From a virus, in IMG/VR virus record IMGVR_UViG_3300025425_000010, positions 1-64,000 of that record: a stretch of DNA of 64,000 nucleotides; one strand, given 5' to 3'. Below, one piece after another: positions 1 to 9,139 of this stretch (positions are counted from its first letter, which is position 1; each line of letters begins with the position of its first letter). Below the pieces are notes generated by a model. The model searched no databases, was not told where the DNA came from, and was given only the letters and a program-made list of their open reading frames with translations. The translations under genes and the position numbers were made by a program.

Positions 1-179
1 ATTTGTGTGTTTCAACGTTTCATAGACTTCTCCAACGAGAACGCCTCACCGCCTTTTTGTTTAAAGTCCGAAATTGGTCCCTCAACCCAGACATATTATA
101 TTACCATCCTCCCCTTTTTGTTTATTTCACTTACATCACACAAGCTAAAGACTTGTGTGTTTTACGTTCCGTCATATAA
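1..179 (-). mobile_element. IS200/IS605-type remnant, internally deleted
   Basis: The minus strand from about 100 down to 20 reads as the C-terminal tail of a TnpB-like protein (WVEGPISDFKQKGGEAF, then a stop). It is followed on the other side by a left-end hairpin at 137-159 (CACACAAG, loop, CTTGTGTG) and the edge sequence TTTTACGTTCCGTCATATAAA. The same arrangement recurs at 5120-5367 and, inverted, at 11443-11620. The body of tnpB is missing, so this is a non-autonomous derivative. The right-end hairpin lies before position 1, so the element is cut by the window edge. Confidence 0.6.
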
Positions 180-301
180 ATTTGTTCTACAAAGATATGT
201 ATTATATATGAACTGACAAGGGAAAAGTTTATTTTTTTCGAAAATTAATTGATTTGTTCTTAATAAAGTGTTCAAATTATAAAAATACACTTTTGTAAAA
301 C

Positions 302-310
302 AATATATAG
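302..310 (+). promoter_or_regulatory. AATATATAG start-proximal box
   Basis: AATATATAG, then exactly three bases, then the ATG at 314. The identical box at the identical distance precedes 14058, 14972, 15474, 24142 (minus), 59761 and 63807. It is either a -10-like element giving a near-leaderless transcript or a translation signal. Confidence 0.45.
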
Positions 311-313
311 TTT

Positions 314-625
314 ATGAAATACTTAAAATTATTTGAAAAATTCGATGATGAAGACTTTGATGATGATGAAGACTTTGATGATGATGATATGGAAAATTTT
401 GATGGTTTTACACTTGATGGATTATATGAACTGGGATCTGAAGAAATCACAACAGGGGCTACTATATTATTTCCTGAAGGTGAGGGTTCTGAATGGGAAA
501 AAAATAGAGATAGTATGCCACAAGAAATGATTATTAAACTCAGAGAGAATGGATCAGAAGAAGCTATTGAGCAGGTTAAGTCTATAGAAGAAGTAGAGGA
601 AAGAATAGCTAAATTCCCCAATTGA
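314..625 (+). CDS. Acidic protein with capsid-targeting-like N-terminus
   Basis: This 103-residue protein starts MKYLKLFEKF, which resembles the capsid targeting peptide of T4 internal head proteins. A run of Asp and Glu follows (about residues 11-29, almost every residue acidic). The rest is a small acidic alpha/beta-looking region with no recognised domain. The start is fixed by the AATATATAG box ending three bases upstream. It stands alone between an IS remnant and a leftward gene block. The inferred role is packaging inside the head followed by injection; the biochemical function is unknown. Confidence 0.7.
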   Translation: MKYLKLFEKFDDEDFDDDEDFDDDDMENFDGFTLDGLYELGSEEITTGATILFPEGEGSEWEKNRDSMPQEMIIKLRENGSEEAIEQVKSIEEVEERIAKFPN

Positions 626-639
626 TTTTAAGTTCAAGT

Positions 640-951
640 TTATTTTTTGAATATCGATATTTCATCATTCATATCCAGTAAGTATTCTAATTTCGGACCT
701 CTCATCAAGTTCATAAGGGTTCTTTCTGTTTCCACCACTGGTACCTGACTATCATATCTGAATTTAACTTCACACTGTTCATTGCCTATATGTCCCATAA
801 TAACTTCGACACTCATTACTACACAATTATTAAATATACGAAGTGTTCCACCAAGCCTACCACCCATATACACTAGTGTATCAATTTCATCACCAGTTTC
901 TAATTCTTTCGCCTGTGGTATTATACACTCACCTTTGTTCTGATTGCTCAT
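640..951 (-). CDS. Hypothetical protein
   Basis: A 103-residue protein starting MSNQNKGEC; a start four codons upstream is also possible. It contains predicted beta strands and no recognised motif. Its start lies inside the end of the next gene upstream (929-1135), so the two are probably translated together in a leftward set with 1122-1544. Function unknown. Confidence 0.55.
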   Translation of the reverse strand: MSNQNKGECIIPQAKELETGDEIDTLVYMGGRLGGTLRIFNNCVVMSVEVIMGHIGNEQCEVKFRYDSQVPVVETERTLMNLMRGPKLEYLLDMNDEISIFKK

Positions 952-1135
952 ACTCCTTACCACGATATCCTATTGAATATTTATTCATGTATTTATTGAT
1001 TTTAATCTCAACCATATCAAATAGTTTATCATCTATATCACTATCCGGATATGGCATCCATGCTGGTATTATATATCCCTTGTTTATTAATTTCCAAAGA
1101 ACTTCATATTTCTTCGATGTGTCAAATCCTTTCAC
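929..1135 (-). CDS. Small hypothetical protein
   Basis: A 68-residue protein starting MKGFDTSKKYEVLWKLINKG. It overlaps the upstream gene by 14 bases and the downstream gene by about 23, the tight packing typical of phage operons. No domain was recognised. Confidence 0.55.
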   Translation of the reverse strand: MKGFDTSKKYEVLWKLINKGYIIPAWMPYPDSDIDDKLFDMVEIKINKYMNKYSIGYRGKEYEQSEQR

Positions 1136-1544
1136 CTATTATTCCTTTAATTTTTTGTGATCTACTATAACCTTTATAAAAAGATTTAAATTCATCAATA
1201 GACATATCTTTATATGGATTAAATCCTTTTATGTTTTCACATCTAATCATATAATTCCATTCCAAATCGATATCCTCTTCTTGTACACATATACATAGAG
1301 TTAGTGATGATAATGGTACATGGTAATCCACACCCCAGGATAATACAATAGGTAAACTATCTCTAGCTATTTCCTTAAATTCTTTAAAATCTACGACATT
1401 GAATATATGTGGAGACATATTTAAAACATGTTGGGTATCCATGAACGAGTAACCTATATTAACTGCAACAATCATATCATTTATTATATCAAAAAAAATC
1501 CGAAAGTCCTTTTGTGTGAGAAAAGTTCTTTCGGATTTAAACAT
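1122..1544 (-). CDS. Hypothetical protein with RxxKIxxII C-terminal tail
   Basis: A 140-residue protein of unknown function. Its last residues (SRSQKIKGIIGERI) fit the tail R-x-x-K-[LI]-x-x-[IL]-[LI] found at the C-terminus of 16 other proteins in this window. It is the first gene of a leftward group of three overlapping genes. The body has no recognised domain. Confidence 0.65.
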   Translation of the reverse strand: MFKSERTFLTQKDFRIFFDIINDMIVAVNIGYSFMDTQHVLNMSPHIFNVVDFKEFKEIARDSLPIVLSWGVDYHVPLSSLTLCICVQEEDIDLEWNYMIRCENIKGFNPYKDMSIDEFKSFYKGYSRSQKIKGIIGERI

Positions 1545-1589
1545 GTTTGAGAATTCACAAATTCTATAACACTAACACTTTCTTGTTTA

Positions 1590-1770
1590 ATGTGTGTCAG
1601 ACATTACCTGCGGTGTCACAGGGTGGTTTTTTACCCAAACCACATCCCTAAATGTGGAACTCTGGTTTCCTTCACTCCCGTTAGGGATGGAAATGATTAT
1701 CCAGAGTATTATTTTTTATTTCAAGGTCATTAGGTAAGACGGCTTTCACAGCTTCCGTTTTGACATACAC
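1590..1770 (-). other. Structured non-coding region, possible TnpB/omega-RNA remnant
   Basis: The region has nested complementary segments: ACTCTGG (1659-1665) with CCAGAGT (1701-1707), inside them TTTCC (1666-1670) with GGAAA (1689-1693) and TCCC/GGGA (1676-1679/1684-1687). CATCCCTAA (1643-1651) can pair with TTAGGGATG (1681-1689), giving a pseudoknot-like alternative. GTGGTTT (1623-1629) pairs with AAACCAC (1637-1643) and competes with CCACAT/ATGTGG (1640-1645/1652-1657). The minus strand at about 1770-1690 can be read as a short open stretch ending LDNHFHP-stop that resembles a TnpB tail. IS605 right ends overlap guide-RNA scaffolds, so that is one explanation; a phage regulatory RNA is the other. 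Confidence 0.4.
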
Positions 1771-1785
1771 AAATATACGGATAAA

Positions 1786-3729
1786 TTATTTAAGTTTTAC
1801 AAACATTTCATGTTTTGTTTTACCACAGTCCCAAATCCTATAATATCCAAGACCCGACATATGTTCTCTCTCCGTTATCTTTTGGTTGTGTATACCCATA
1901 TTAGATTTCTTATAGTTTTGTTTGTTTCTTCTAACACCACCAACAACATATTTATAATCCGGATTTGATTTATTAATTGTTTCAAATCCTAGTTTTTTGT
2001 AAAGATTACCAACAGACCAATCATTATCAGAATAACTTATTATTCGAGTTACATTATTATCTTTTATGAAATTGGTTAGTAGTTTAGATGCTCCACCAAC
2101 AACAGATATATTTATTTTATTACAAAATCTAGATAAATTCCACTCACTACCCGGTAATTTCTTACGACCTTCTAATTTATTAAAGGTCATTATAGATACG
2201 ATTTCACCCAAATAGATTAGTCCTACCTTTATATTACTCCTATCCATACCCTGAATATGATTCGTATTCATAAATTCAGTACAATTATCAATATACACAA
2301 TTTCACACTTCCTAGCATATATTTTATTTTTGGTTTTCCCAACGATGTTGTTTATTTGACTCTCAATTATTATTCGATTATTTACCCAATTGTCTTCCCA
2401 AATGTGTATTATACGAATTCCTCTATCATCAAAATATTTGGTCTTATTTAAATGATAATTTTTATCCTTATATTTCTCGGAATGCCAATACAATCCATTA
2501 AATTCAAATCCAATATTTAATCCCGGTAAGTAAATATCTATTTCCAAACCATCACTATAAGATTGTATAATCTCACCATCATAAATCGATGAGATATATT
2601 CCAATAATTCATTCTCGCGTATTGAATAAATACCATTTATTGGATTACAAACCGTACACAACGAAAGGTCACTGGAAGACCTACTTATATAATTACTAGA
2701 TTTAATTGAAAATGTATGACCTTTACCACATAAATAAATAGACTCTTTTACACTCCGGTCATAATTTATATAATTATCCGTTTGACAATTGTTGAAATTT
2801 AATTTTCTTATATTTTCAGATTGTGATACGAATTCAACACCATACTTTTCAATTATTGTATCTTTGGAACTAATTTTAAAATCAGGTGTTTTCATATAAG
2901 AATCCACACCATATTTTTTCAAACATGTTTGTTTTATTTTATCTTTAATTTCTTCGGATTGTGATACGAATTCAACACCATATTTTTCAATTATTCTATC
3001 TTTGGATTGAATTTTAAATTCAATCGTCTTCATATAAGAATCTACACCATATTTTTTCAAACATGTTTGTTTTATTTTATCATGTATATGAGTATAACCA
3101 ACACCATACCTATCTATTTTGGTTTGTTTTGATTTCTCTTTAATATCAGTAAATTTCATGGGGTGATCCACACCATACCTATACATAAATATCTCTTTAA
3201 TTACTTTCTTAATACTATCAGACTGGAATACATTTTCAACACCATATTTTTCAATTATTGATTGTTTAAGATTCTCCTGTACTATATTTGATTTCATAGC
3301 GTGGGTAAAACCATATTTTTCAAGACATGTTTTTTTTGACTTCTCTCGGAATTCATCCGTTTTCATATAATAATCTACACCATATTTTTCGAAATTTGTT
3401 TTTTTGTTTTTTTGTTTTATAGAATCAAGTTTAGAAGGACTATCCACACCATGTTTAATTATTGATAATTCTTTTTTTTTCATAGACCCACACACATTTG
3501 AACAAGCAAATTTCCCATTATGACTCACATTCCGGAAATATTCACAATAGGCTATCACTTTATTTGAATCACAATAATCACAATCAACATCAATAAACAC
3601 CCTTGATGCCTTCGGTAAATCCTCAACAGAGACATCAAAAAAGCCATTATCTAAATCATATCCTAGATTCAAATAATGGCTTTTTGTTTTATTATTAATT
3701 TTAACTTTTACACTTTTAGTATTCAACAT
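1786..3729 (-). CDS. Repeat-containing Vsr-like (Hef-type) homing endonuclease, copy 1
   Basis: A 647-residue protein, one of five paralogues here. Residues about 50-80 hold a Cys-rich zinc-binding-like region (CDYC...C...C). About ten tandem units of 20-37 residues follow with core K/R-Y-G-V-[DE]-x-x-x-[KQ]-[ST] (about residues 90-305). After a CTVCNPI knuckle comes a Vsr/PD-(D/E)XK-like nuclease region (DGLEIDIYLP, GFEFNGLYWHSE, IIHIWEDNW). The C-terminal region (NHIQG, SRFCNK, GGASKLL, ISYSDNDWS, LGFE) resembles an acetyltransferase fold. Such proteins cut DNA to copy their own gene. It lies just downstream of, and codirectional with, the isomerase gene and disrupts no recognisable gene. 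Confidence 0.85.
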   Translation of the reverse strand: MLNTKSVKVKINNKTKSHYLNLGYDLDNGFFDVSVEDLPKASRVFIDVDCDYCDSNKVIAYCEYFRNVSHNGKFACSNVCGSMKKKELSIIKHGVDSPSKLDSIKQKNKKTNFEKYGVDYYMKTDEFREKSKKTCLEKYGFTHAMKSNIVQENLKQSIIEKYGVENVFQSDSIKKVIKEIFMYRYGVDHPMKFTDIKEKSKQTKIDRYGVGYTHIHDKIKQTCLKKYGVDSYMKTIEFKIQSKDRIIEKYGVEFVSQSEEIKDKIKQTCLKKYGVDSYMKTPDFKISSKDTIIEKYGVEFVSQSENIRKLNFNNCQTDNYINYDRSVKESIYLCGKGHTFSIKSSNYISRSSSDLSLCTVCNPINGIYSIRENELLEYISSIYDGEIIQSYSDGLEIDIYLPGLNIGFEFNGLYWHSEKYKDKNYHLNKTKYFDDRGIRIIHIWEDNWVNNRIIIESQINNIVGKTKNKIYARKCEIVYIDNCTEFMNTNHIQGMDRSNIKVGLIYLGEIVSIMTFNKLEGRKKLPGSEWNLSRFCNKINISVVGGASKLLTNFIKDNNVTRIISYSDNDWSVGNLYKKLGFETINKSNPDYKYVVGGVRRNKQNYKKSNMGIHNQKITEREHMSGLGYYRIWDCGKTKHEMFVKLK

Positions 3730-3741
3730 ACTATATATATA

Positions 3742-4155
3742 TTAAAAACTAACCACCTCGATTTCAAATGTTAGTTTTTTACCAGCTAGTGGATGATTTG
3801 CATCTAATGTCGCACTATCTTCTGTTATACTTTTAATAACAACATTAACTGGCTGACCTTCTTGATTCTGACCTTGTAATTGTGATCCTACTTGTGCATC
3901 CTCCGGTACTTGATCCTTCGGTACAGTAACAATCATTTCTTCATTGATTGTACCATAACCTTCTTCTGGAGTCAGATTAATTGTTTTTGATTCCCCGGTA
4001 TTCATACCAAGAACGGCATTTTCGAATCCTGGGATAACTTGTCCTTTACCAACTTCAAATTCAATTGGTTCTCTTTTTTCTGATGTGTCGAATACATCAC
4101 CGTTTTCAAATTTTCCGGTGTAATGTACACGTACTTTACTTCCTTTTTCTATCAT
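3742..4155 (-). CDS. slyD: FKBP-type peptidyl-prolyl isomerase, SlyD-like
   Basis: A 137-residue single-domain protein. It starts with the FKBP strand VRVHYTGKFENGDVFDTS, has the GQVIPGFENAVLGM active-site segment and the SlyD-type TPEEGYG and NHPLAGKKLTFEIEV motifs, with the chaperone-like flap inserted between them. The length matches short SlyD/archaeal FKBPs. No His-rich tail is present. It catalyses proline isomerisation in the cytoplasm and may help fold phage proteins. It has its own leader on the minus strand, divergent from 4217. Confidence 0.9.
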   Translation of the reverse strand: MIEKGSKVRVHYTGKFENGDVFDTSEKREPIEFEVGKGQVIPGFENAVLGMNTGESKTINLTPEEGYGTINEEMIVTVPKDQVPEDAQVGSQLQGQNQEGQPVNVVIKSITEDSATLDANHPLAGKKLTFEIEVVSF

Positions 4156-4216
4156 TTTTAATCCTTTACTTTCATTTTATACATAAATAATGGTTAAAAG
4201 TTTTAATATATAAATA

Positions 4217-5143
4217 ATGGATTACTTAAAATCTTTTAAATTGTTCGAAACCGTATTCTTTAAGATGGATATTTTCACTGATAAAATAGAATCGATTTGT
4301 CACAACTTCGATTTTTATTATATCGAACAAAAAAAAATTACAAATAATATTCTATTAAGTATGTGTAAACATAACTACAATGGTATAATGTGTCTACATA
4401 TCGAGGAATTCTATCTAAATAATAATAATGATGAGCTCAAATTACAATTTTATATAAATGAGGAGTATTATCAAGAAAATGAAGTAGAGTTGTTAAAGAA
4501 CATAGATTGGATGGGTGAGATATCCAATTATGAATATCTATCATTCGATGATAAACATATGTTGACGAATGTTGAAAATCCAAATATACGAGGTAAAGGC
4601 GAAAATATAATACCGATATCTGTTAAAGAATATCCAAGTGGTGATACAAAATTCGAAGCGAGAATGATATCAGTAGATTTCAAATGTACGGTAATGGATA
4701 TGTTATTCGTTTTATTTTTCAAACCAGAAGTTTATACAACTGATAAAAAACACTTCAATGATATAGTGAGTAGAATACAGACTGATGAACTGGTTAAAGA
4801 TTTACTAAAATTACATGTAGATAATAGAGGTCTTAATATTAATTGGGAGCCAATTAAATCAATAAATGGGAAAGGTGTGGTATCACACCTAGACATAGAA
4901 CACTTTACTAGTTTATATGTTTCGGAACAAGATGTATATAATATGTTTCCTGGGTTCTTCGATGAATTGTATGAGAATAGTGGTATTGTTTGTAACATAG
5001 GTGTTGTTGATGAAGAGTGTCTAGACTTCTATAATGGATTATACACACCAAGAGAGGAAATGAGTAGAGTGCTCAGTAAACACAATATAGATATTGCTTT
5101 TGAGAATATAATGATTATGAACTACACATCAGCTAAAGACTGA
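4217..5143 (+). CDS. Tagged protein, 3' end replaced by IS605-derived element
   Basis: A 308-residue protein with the N-terminus MDYLKSFKLFE, like the T4 capsid targeting peptide. The start is preceded by AATATATAA with a three-base gap. No domain was recognised in the body. The last residues (about MNYTSAKD) are read from the right-end hairpin of the IS605-like element that starts at 5120, so the original C-terminus has been lost or altered. The inferred role is an internal head protein. Confidence 0.65.
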   Translation: MDYLKSFKLFETVFFKMDIFTDKIESICHNFDFYYIEQKKITNNILLSMCKHNYNGIMCLHIEEFYLNNNNDELKLQFYINEEYYQENEVELLKNIDWMGEISNYEYLSFDDKHMLTNVENPNIRGKGENIIPISVKEYPSGDTKFEARMISVDFKCTVMDMLFVLFFKPEVYTTDKKHFNDIVSRIQTDELVKDLLKLHVDNRGLNINWEPIKSINGKGVVSHLDIEHFTSLYVSEQDVYNMFPGFFDELYENSGIVCNIGVVDEECLDFYNGLYTPREEMSRVLSKHNIDIAFENIMIMNYTSAKD

Positions 5144-5367
5144 TGTGTTTCTACGTCACAAGCACGATGTAACCATCCACTTTGTGTGACGCTGGGTTTG
5201 TTCCTCAACCCAAAATTTCTTATATTTTTAGCAGCATTCTATATTTAAAGGATTTTAACATTTCTTCAAACCATATATTAAAAGCACCAAGCCTCTTTTT
5301 AAATGGTTATGGTGTCACTTACATCACACAAGCTAAAGACTTGTGTGTTTTACATTCCGTTATATAA
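5120..5367 (-). mobile_element. Miniature IS605-derived element with tnpB 3' remnant
   Basis: The right end starts AACTACACATCAG with the hairpin CACATCAG-loop-CTGATGTG (5125-5147). The minus strand 5237-5126 is almost identical to the 3' end of the tnpB piece at 32757 (NIRNFGLRNKPS...). Identity stops at 5237. The left end is the hairpin at 5325-5347 followed by TTTTACATTCCGTTATATAAA. The element is about 250 bases with the tnpB body deleted. No transposase gene is in the window. Confidence 0.7.
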
Positions 5368-5382
5368 ATTAATATATACGAA

Positions 5383-5679
5383 ATGAACAACATTAAATAT
5401 TTTAATAAATCCAATGAAGAATTGTTGGATAAATTCTTACCAAAGAAGAGTATAACCAAGTTGGATGTAGAGAAAACAGGTAATGTTAATGCAGAAACTA
5501 TGAAACATCACGACTATTCATCAACAATAAGATATGCTCTATCCAATATTAATAATGGCGTAATTAATAACCGTGACGAGGTTGTTGGTAAAGTTGTTAC
5601 GTGGATAAATAAAATCACCAATGATTTTAAAAATATAAATAACTCCACGATGTCAAATTCGTATATGGACACTTTTTAG
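5383..5679 (+). CDS. Small tagged protein
   Basis: A 98-residue protein starting MNNIKYFNKSNEELLDKF, a loose match to the capsid-targeting-like N-terminus. AATATATAC ends three bases before the ATG. The body is polar and probably helical, without a recognised domain. It lies right after the IS-derived element, whose left end is about 15 bases upstream of the start. Confidence 0.6.
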   Translation: MNNIKYFNKSNEELLDKFLPKKSITKLDVEKTGNVNAETMKHHDYSSTIRYALSNINNGVINNRDEVVGKVVTWINKITNDFKNINNSTMSNSYMDTF

Positions 5680-5780
5680 AACAGAGAACAACAAACTTCA
5701 TATATACAATACTAACTGTTCAATCAGCTTGTGTCGAGTAACCTTATGTTACTTTAAGGATTTTGAAAGGAATTTAAGAT

Positions 5781-6677
5781 ATGGGAATAAAAAAAAAGAA
5801 TAGTAATATGAAAGTTAAAACTAAAAAGAACGCAATACCGGGAGCGTGGATTGTAGATCCGAAAGACCGTGGACGAAGACCTATCAAAAAAGGTAATGTT
5901 TATCTAAAAAACGGGGAAGAATTTGAAATCGAAATATTCAACCCACTCAAAACAAATATATTGGCTGATATAAGAATCAATGGTGATTCAATATCTGAAG
6001 GTGGTTTAATAATTAAACCTGGTCAAAGAGAGTATTTGGATTGTTTTATAAATGATGGACGTAAATTCAAATTCGAAACTTATACAGTAGAGAATTCGGA
6101 AGAGGCTAAAGAAGCCATCTCAGAAAATGGAATGATGGAAATTTTCTTCTATAAAGAAGATGTTCTTAGATTTAGTAATTGGAGAAATAGAATAAACACT
6201 ATACAACCAATTATAATCAGAGATAGAAATTGGTACACATATCAATCAATACCATTAGTACCGAATATTTGGTGTGGTAACCACTATTCAAATACTGGCG
6301 GGTATAGTGGTACACTAACAACAACCTTTGTGTCACCACAATCGTATGTTGCTCCTACCAATGTAGATGCATCAGTCAGTAGTTATAGTGCTCAATTGAG
6401 TAATGATATCGAAACTGGTAGAGTTGAAATGGGTGAGAAATCAAAACAAACTTTTCATGAGGTTGATATGGATTTTGAAGAATTACAAATACACTCAATT
6501 ATTTACAACTTGTTACCAGAATCTCAACAACCAACAGAGGTTAAGAAAATTAAGAAGACCAACAATAATGACGGTGTTCTCACACTCTTGACCGAACTGG
6601 CTGATATGAATAAAAAAGGTATATTAACCGAGAAAGAATTCACAGATAAGAAGAAAGAACTTCTATCCCGAATTTAA
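5781..6677 (+). CDS. Beta-rich protein with C-terminal SHOCT domain
   Basis: A 298-residue protein. Residues about 35-125 look like a beta sandwich with IKPGQREYLDCFIND, FKFETYTVEN and MMEIFFYKE, a pattern found in uncharacterised phage and cellular proteins. A Ser/Thr/Gly-rich linker follows (about 170-205). The last 35 residues (LTELADMNKKGILTEKEFTDKK) match the SHOCT short C-terminal domain, an oligomerisation module. It stands alone with 100 bases of leader. A virion or surface role is possible but not shown. Confidence 0.7.
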   Translation: MGIKKKNSNMKVKTKKNAIPGAWIVDPKDRGRRPIKKGNVYLKNGEEFEIEIFNPLKTNILADIRINGDSISEGGLIIKPGQREYLDCFINDGRKFKFETYTVENSEEAKEAISENGMMEIFFYKEDVLRFSNWRNRINTIQPIIIRDRNWYTYQSIPLVPNIWCGNHYSNTGGYSGTLTTTFVSPQSYVAPTNVDASVSSYSAQLSNDIETGRVEMGEKSKQTFHEVDMDFEELQIHSIIYNLLPESQQPTEVKKIKKTNNNDGVLTLLTELADMNKKGILTEKEFTDKKKELLSRI

Positions 6678-6743
6678 TATTAAAAGATTGAATAGAAAAA
6701 AAAAGAGGAGCATTTAGATTTTCTTTTTTTTTATATATACCTT

Positions 6744-8075
6744 ATGTTGAAAAATTATTGGGATTTCATATCAGAGCGAATTGCTTTCATTGATGAGAGT
6801 AAGGTTATATCAGAAGATGATATTCTAACACACTTTGAACCATTAACAGATAATAGATATGATATTGAAATATACCAGTTTCTAAAATCCGATTTATTGG
6901 ATTATTTTAGAACTGGTGAGATATCTGAGCATGAGCTGTCCAGTGAAAGAGAGTATCATAATTGTTATAGTGTGATGATAAAACCCGTTAAAATAAATCC
7001 GTTAAAAGAAGACATAACATTGGACCTAAAATCATCAATTCAACTAGTTGAGTCTCTGGGTTTACACTTACTCGATAAGGATAATTCATTACCATATGTG
7101 TATGACCAAGATGATGTGGAATACCACCATAATATAGTAGATATAAAGAATGTTATATTAGACGAAGGGTATATAATAGAATGGTTAAGATTAGACAAAT
7201 ATGTTTCGGGTAGATATGATTTAGTTGGGGAAGAACATTCAAATAGAGGTTATACACTATTAGATGGATTGGATATATTATTTGTGGATTTAAATAAACA
7301 TAAATTTACTATAAAGGAAATAGCCAAAAAACTCGAATGGAGAGATTATGAAGTTGATGGTGAAAACATATATTTTGATATCGATATGGAAAATTTACGA
7401 GATCGTGTAATAAATAAAAACGATAATTATTATGATATGTTGGTTGATGGTATTGATTGGGACCATTATTATGATAATTCTTATCAGAATAATCCAACGA
7501 CCGAATCACTATTCCAATACCACCTCGATAATAGCAATGCTAGGATGTTAGTAACAAAAATTATCAAAAATTTTGGTGGTATTGATGTCATAAGACAAGA
7601 AATTGATGATGTCGAAATTTTACATGCTCTCGAAACCGATGTTAAAACTGATGAAAGTTTGGTAGATTTCTTCTTAGTCGGTGATAATTACTCAGAACTA
7701 GATGAAATAGGGGAAGAACTATTAGATGAAGTTAAGAATTTAATTGGTGATGCCTATACAGGAGATTTAGCTTCTGAAACATTAGAGGCTGTCATTAGTT
7801 CATTTGATAGTAAATTAACTGATGAAGGTATTAAATTTCATAGTAAACGTGAGGATGAGGATGGTAATTGGACTTACCGATTCTATTATAGTAATGATTG
7901 GTTGGATGATATATCTTTCGATTACGGGGAAACACGGGGATTGTCATTAGAAGGTATATTTATTGAGTTCGTTGATACTTTCGGATCATTTTACTTAAGT
8001 CCAAACATACCTGATTATGGTGATCCTGATAGTCATTCATATAATGCTGACATAAAACAACACCTGAGTAACTAA
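6744..8075 (+). CDS. Large acidic tagged protein
   Basis: A 443-residue protein starting MLKNYWDFISE, a good match to the T4 capsid targeting peptide with a predicted cleavage after I-S-E. TATATATAC ends three bases before the ATG. The body is acidic and rich in Asp, Tyr and Ile, with no recognised domain. The stop overlaps the end of the convergent gene at 8072. The inferred role is a head-packaged protein of unknown activity. Confidence 0.7.
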   Translation: MLKNYWDFISERIAFIDESKVISEDDILTHFEPLTDNRYDIEIYQFLKSDLLDYFRTGEISEHELSSEREYHNCYSVMIKPVKINPLKEDITLDLKSSIQLVESLGLHLLDKDNSLPYVYDQDDVEYHHNIVDIKNVILDEGYIIEWLRLDKYVSGRYDLVGEEHSNRGYTLLDGLDILFVDLNKHKFTIKEIAKKLEWRDYEVDGENIYFDIDMENLRDRVINKNDNYYDMLVDGIDWDHYYDNSYQNNPTTESLFQYHLDNSNARMLVTKIIKNFGGIDVIRQEIDDVEILHALETDVKTDESLVDFFLVGDNYSELDEIGEELLDEVKNLIGDAYTGDLASETLEAVISSFDSKLTDEGIKFHSKREDEDGNWTYRFYYSNDWLDDISFDYGETRGLSLEGIFIEFVDTFGSFYLSPNIPDYGDPDSHSYNADIKQHLSN

Positions 8076-8254
8076 AAGTTTGACCTGGCTGCTTCGTACT
8101 GGCGATCAGACAATATCTTATAAGTCTTCTCACCAACCTTAACCTTATCACACCACTTAGAATTAAGTGAAGTTTTTAATGATTTAACGAATGTGTTTTC
8201 ACCCTCATACTTACGTATCAATTTATTCAGTTCTAATTTCTCTTTTATTTCCAT
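8072..8254 (-). CDS. Small hypothetical protein
   Basis: About 60 residues starting MEIKEKLELNKLIRKYEG; a start four codons earlier is possible. It is basic and helical in appearance, with no recognised domain. It is the last gene of the leftward block that begins near 10860. Confidence 0.45.
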   Translation of the reverse strand: MEIKEKLELNKLIRKYEGENTFVKSLKTSLNSKWCDKVKVGEKTYKILSDRQYEAARSNF

Positions 8255-8350
8255 CACCAAAACCATTTTTTATTCTTCTTCTTCTTCTCTCTTTTCTCAG
8301 ATACTCGTTTATTAGCACTACACACATCATTTCCAAGGAAGAAATTTTGA

Positions 8351-8578
8351 TCAATCATCCTTATTATATTCATCTATTGTCTCAATAACGAACGGCTCAT
8401 TAGTAGAGATTAGATAGAATGATTTGAAAAATTTTCTATTACCATCCACATCAACCCAATCTTCTGATGTAGTCCATGGTCCGTAAATATCAGGATTATC
8501 CCAATTTTCTATCAATCCTACCCAAAATGGATTAGGTTTTCTTGTACTTCTAATTTTCTCAATTAATCTCTTAAACAT
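8351..8578 (-). CDS. Small hypothetical protein
   Basis: About 75 residues starting MFKRLIEKIRSTRKPNPFWVG; the longer upstream start would add a low-complexity basic stretch and is less likely. Trp-rich middle (ENWDNPDIYGPWTTSEDWVDVDG). No domain recognised. Confidence 0.5.
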   Translation of the reverse strand: MFKRLIEKIRSTRKPNPFWVGLIENWDNPDIYGPWTTSEDWVDVDGNRKFFKSFYLISTNEPFVIETIDEYNKDD

Positions 8579-8589
8579 TATTTTTATTT

Positions 8590-8814
8590 TTATTTTGTAA
8601 ATCCTTCTTCTTTTCCTAATTCTCCCCATATATCCGATTCAAGTTCTTTTGAATTTGATATCAGATTACTGTTATCTTTCTCTGGGTACCCTCTATACAA
8701 ACGACCTCTGGTCTGACTACATAATCGATAATCAAAACAAAATGTTCCTCTATTGGTATCAACTAAAATTGAACCACCATCTAAATACATCTTATAACTA
8801 TTTATTTTAATCAT
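8590..8814 (-). CDS. Small hypothetical protein
   Basis: About 74 residues, start overlapping the stop of the upstream gene at 8807. The sequence suggests a small beta-rich fold (MYLDGGSILVDTNRGTFCFDY). Function unknown. Confidence 0.5.
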   Translation of the reverse strand: MIKINSYKMYLDGGSILVDTNRGTFCFDYRLCSQTRGRLYRGYPEKDNSNLISNSKELESDIWGELGKEEGFTK

Positions 8815-9139
8815 CAAAGTATTTTATCATATATTTATAAAATGATAACTTCTCTTCTTTTTTAACAAGAGGTCTACTAAAATTACCATATATCACAGGG
8901 GAAACAATTTGGTCTTTAATAGATTCTAGTTTTGTTAATATATCCACCCAAATATCATCAAATGTAACTAAGTTCATATCAGCATCTCCCTGTATATTGA
9001 ATGATACTGGAATATCATTTATATAAACAACCATATACCGCTCAGCGCCAATACGAACTCGATTAGATATTCGGATTTCATCATTTATGAATATCTTTGA
9101 TAGATTTTCCACAATCTTATTTAAGTTTATATTATCCAT
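8807..9139 (-). CDS. Hypothetical protein downstream of clpP
   Basis: A 110-residue protein starting MDNINLNKIVENLSKIF. The start overlaps the end of clpP by eight bases, so the two are probably translationally coupled. No domain was recognised. It could modify ClpP specificity, but only its position suggests this. Confidence 0.55.
   Translation of the reverse strand: MDNINLNKIVENLSKIFINDEIRISNRVRIGAERYMVVYINDIPVSFNIQGDADMNLVTFDDIWVDILTKLESIKDQIVSPVIYGNFSRPLVKKEEKLSFYKYMIKYFDD

Noticed and set aside
277-621. Ser-rich open frame antisense to the acidic tagged protein
   Set aside because: It is the mirror of an Asp/Glu-rich coding stretch (GAT/GAA read backwards), lacks a leader box and overlaps the supported gene completely.
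4205-4213. TATAAATA-like T4 late promoter before 4217
   Set aside because: The octamer sits only a few bases from the ATG, where a classical promoter would start inside the gene. It is better grouped with the fixed-spacing AATATATA box.
5182-5367. Open frame across the IS605-derived element
   Set aside because: It crosses the element, including its left-end hairpin, in the strand opposite to the tnpB remnant and has no protein-like features.
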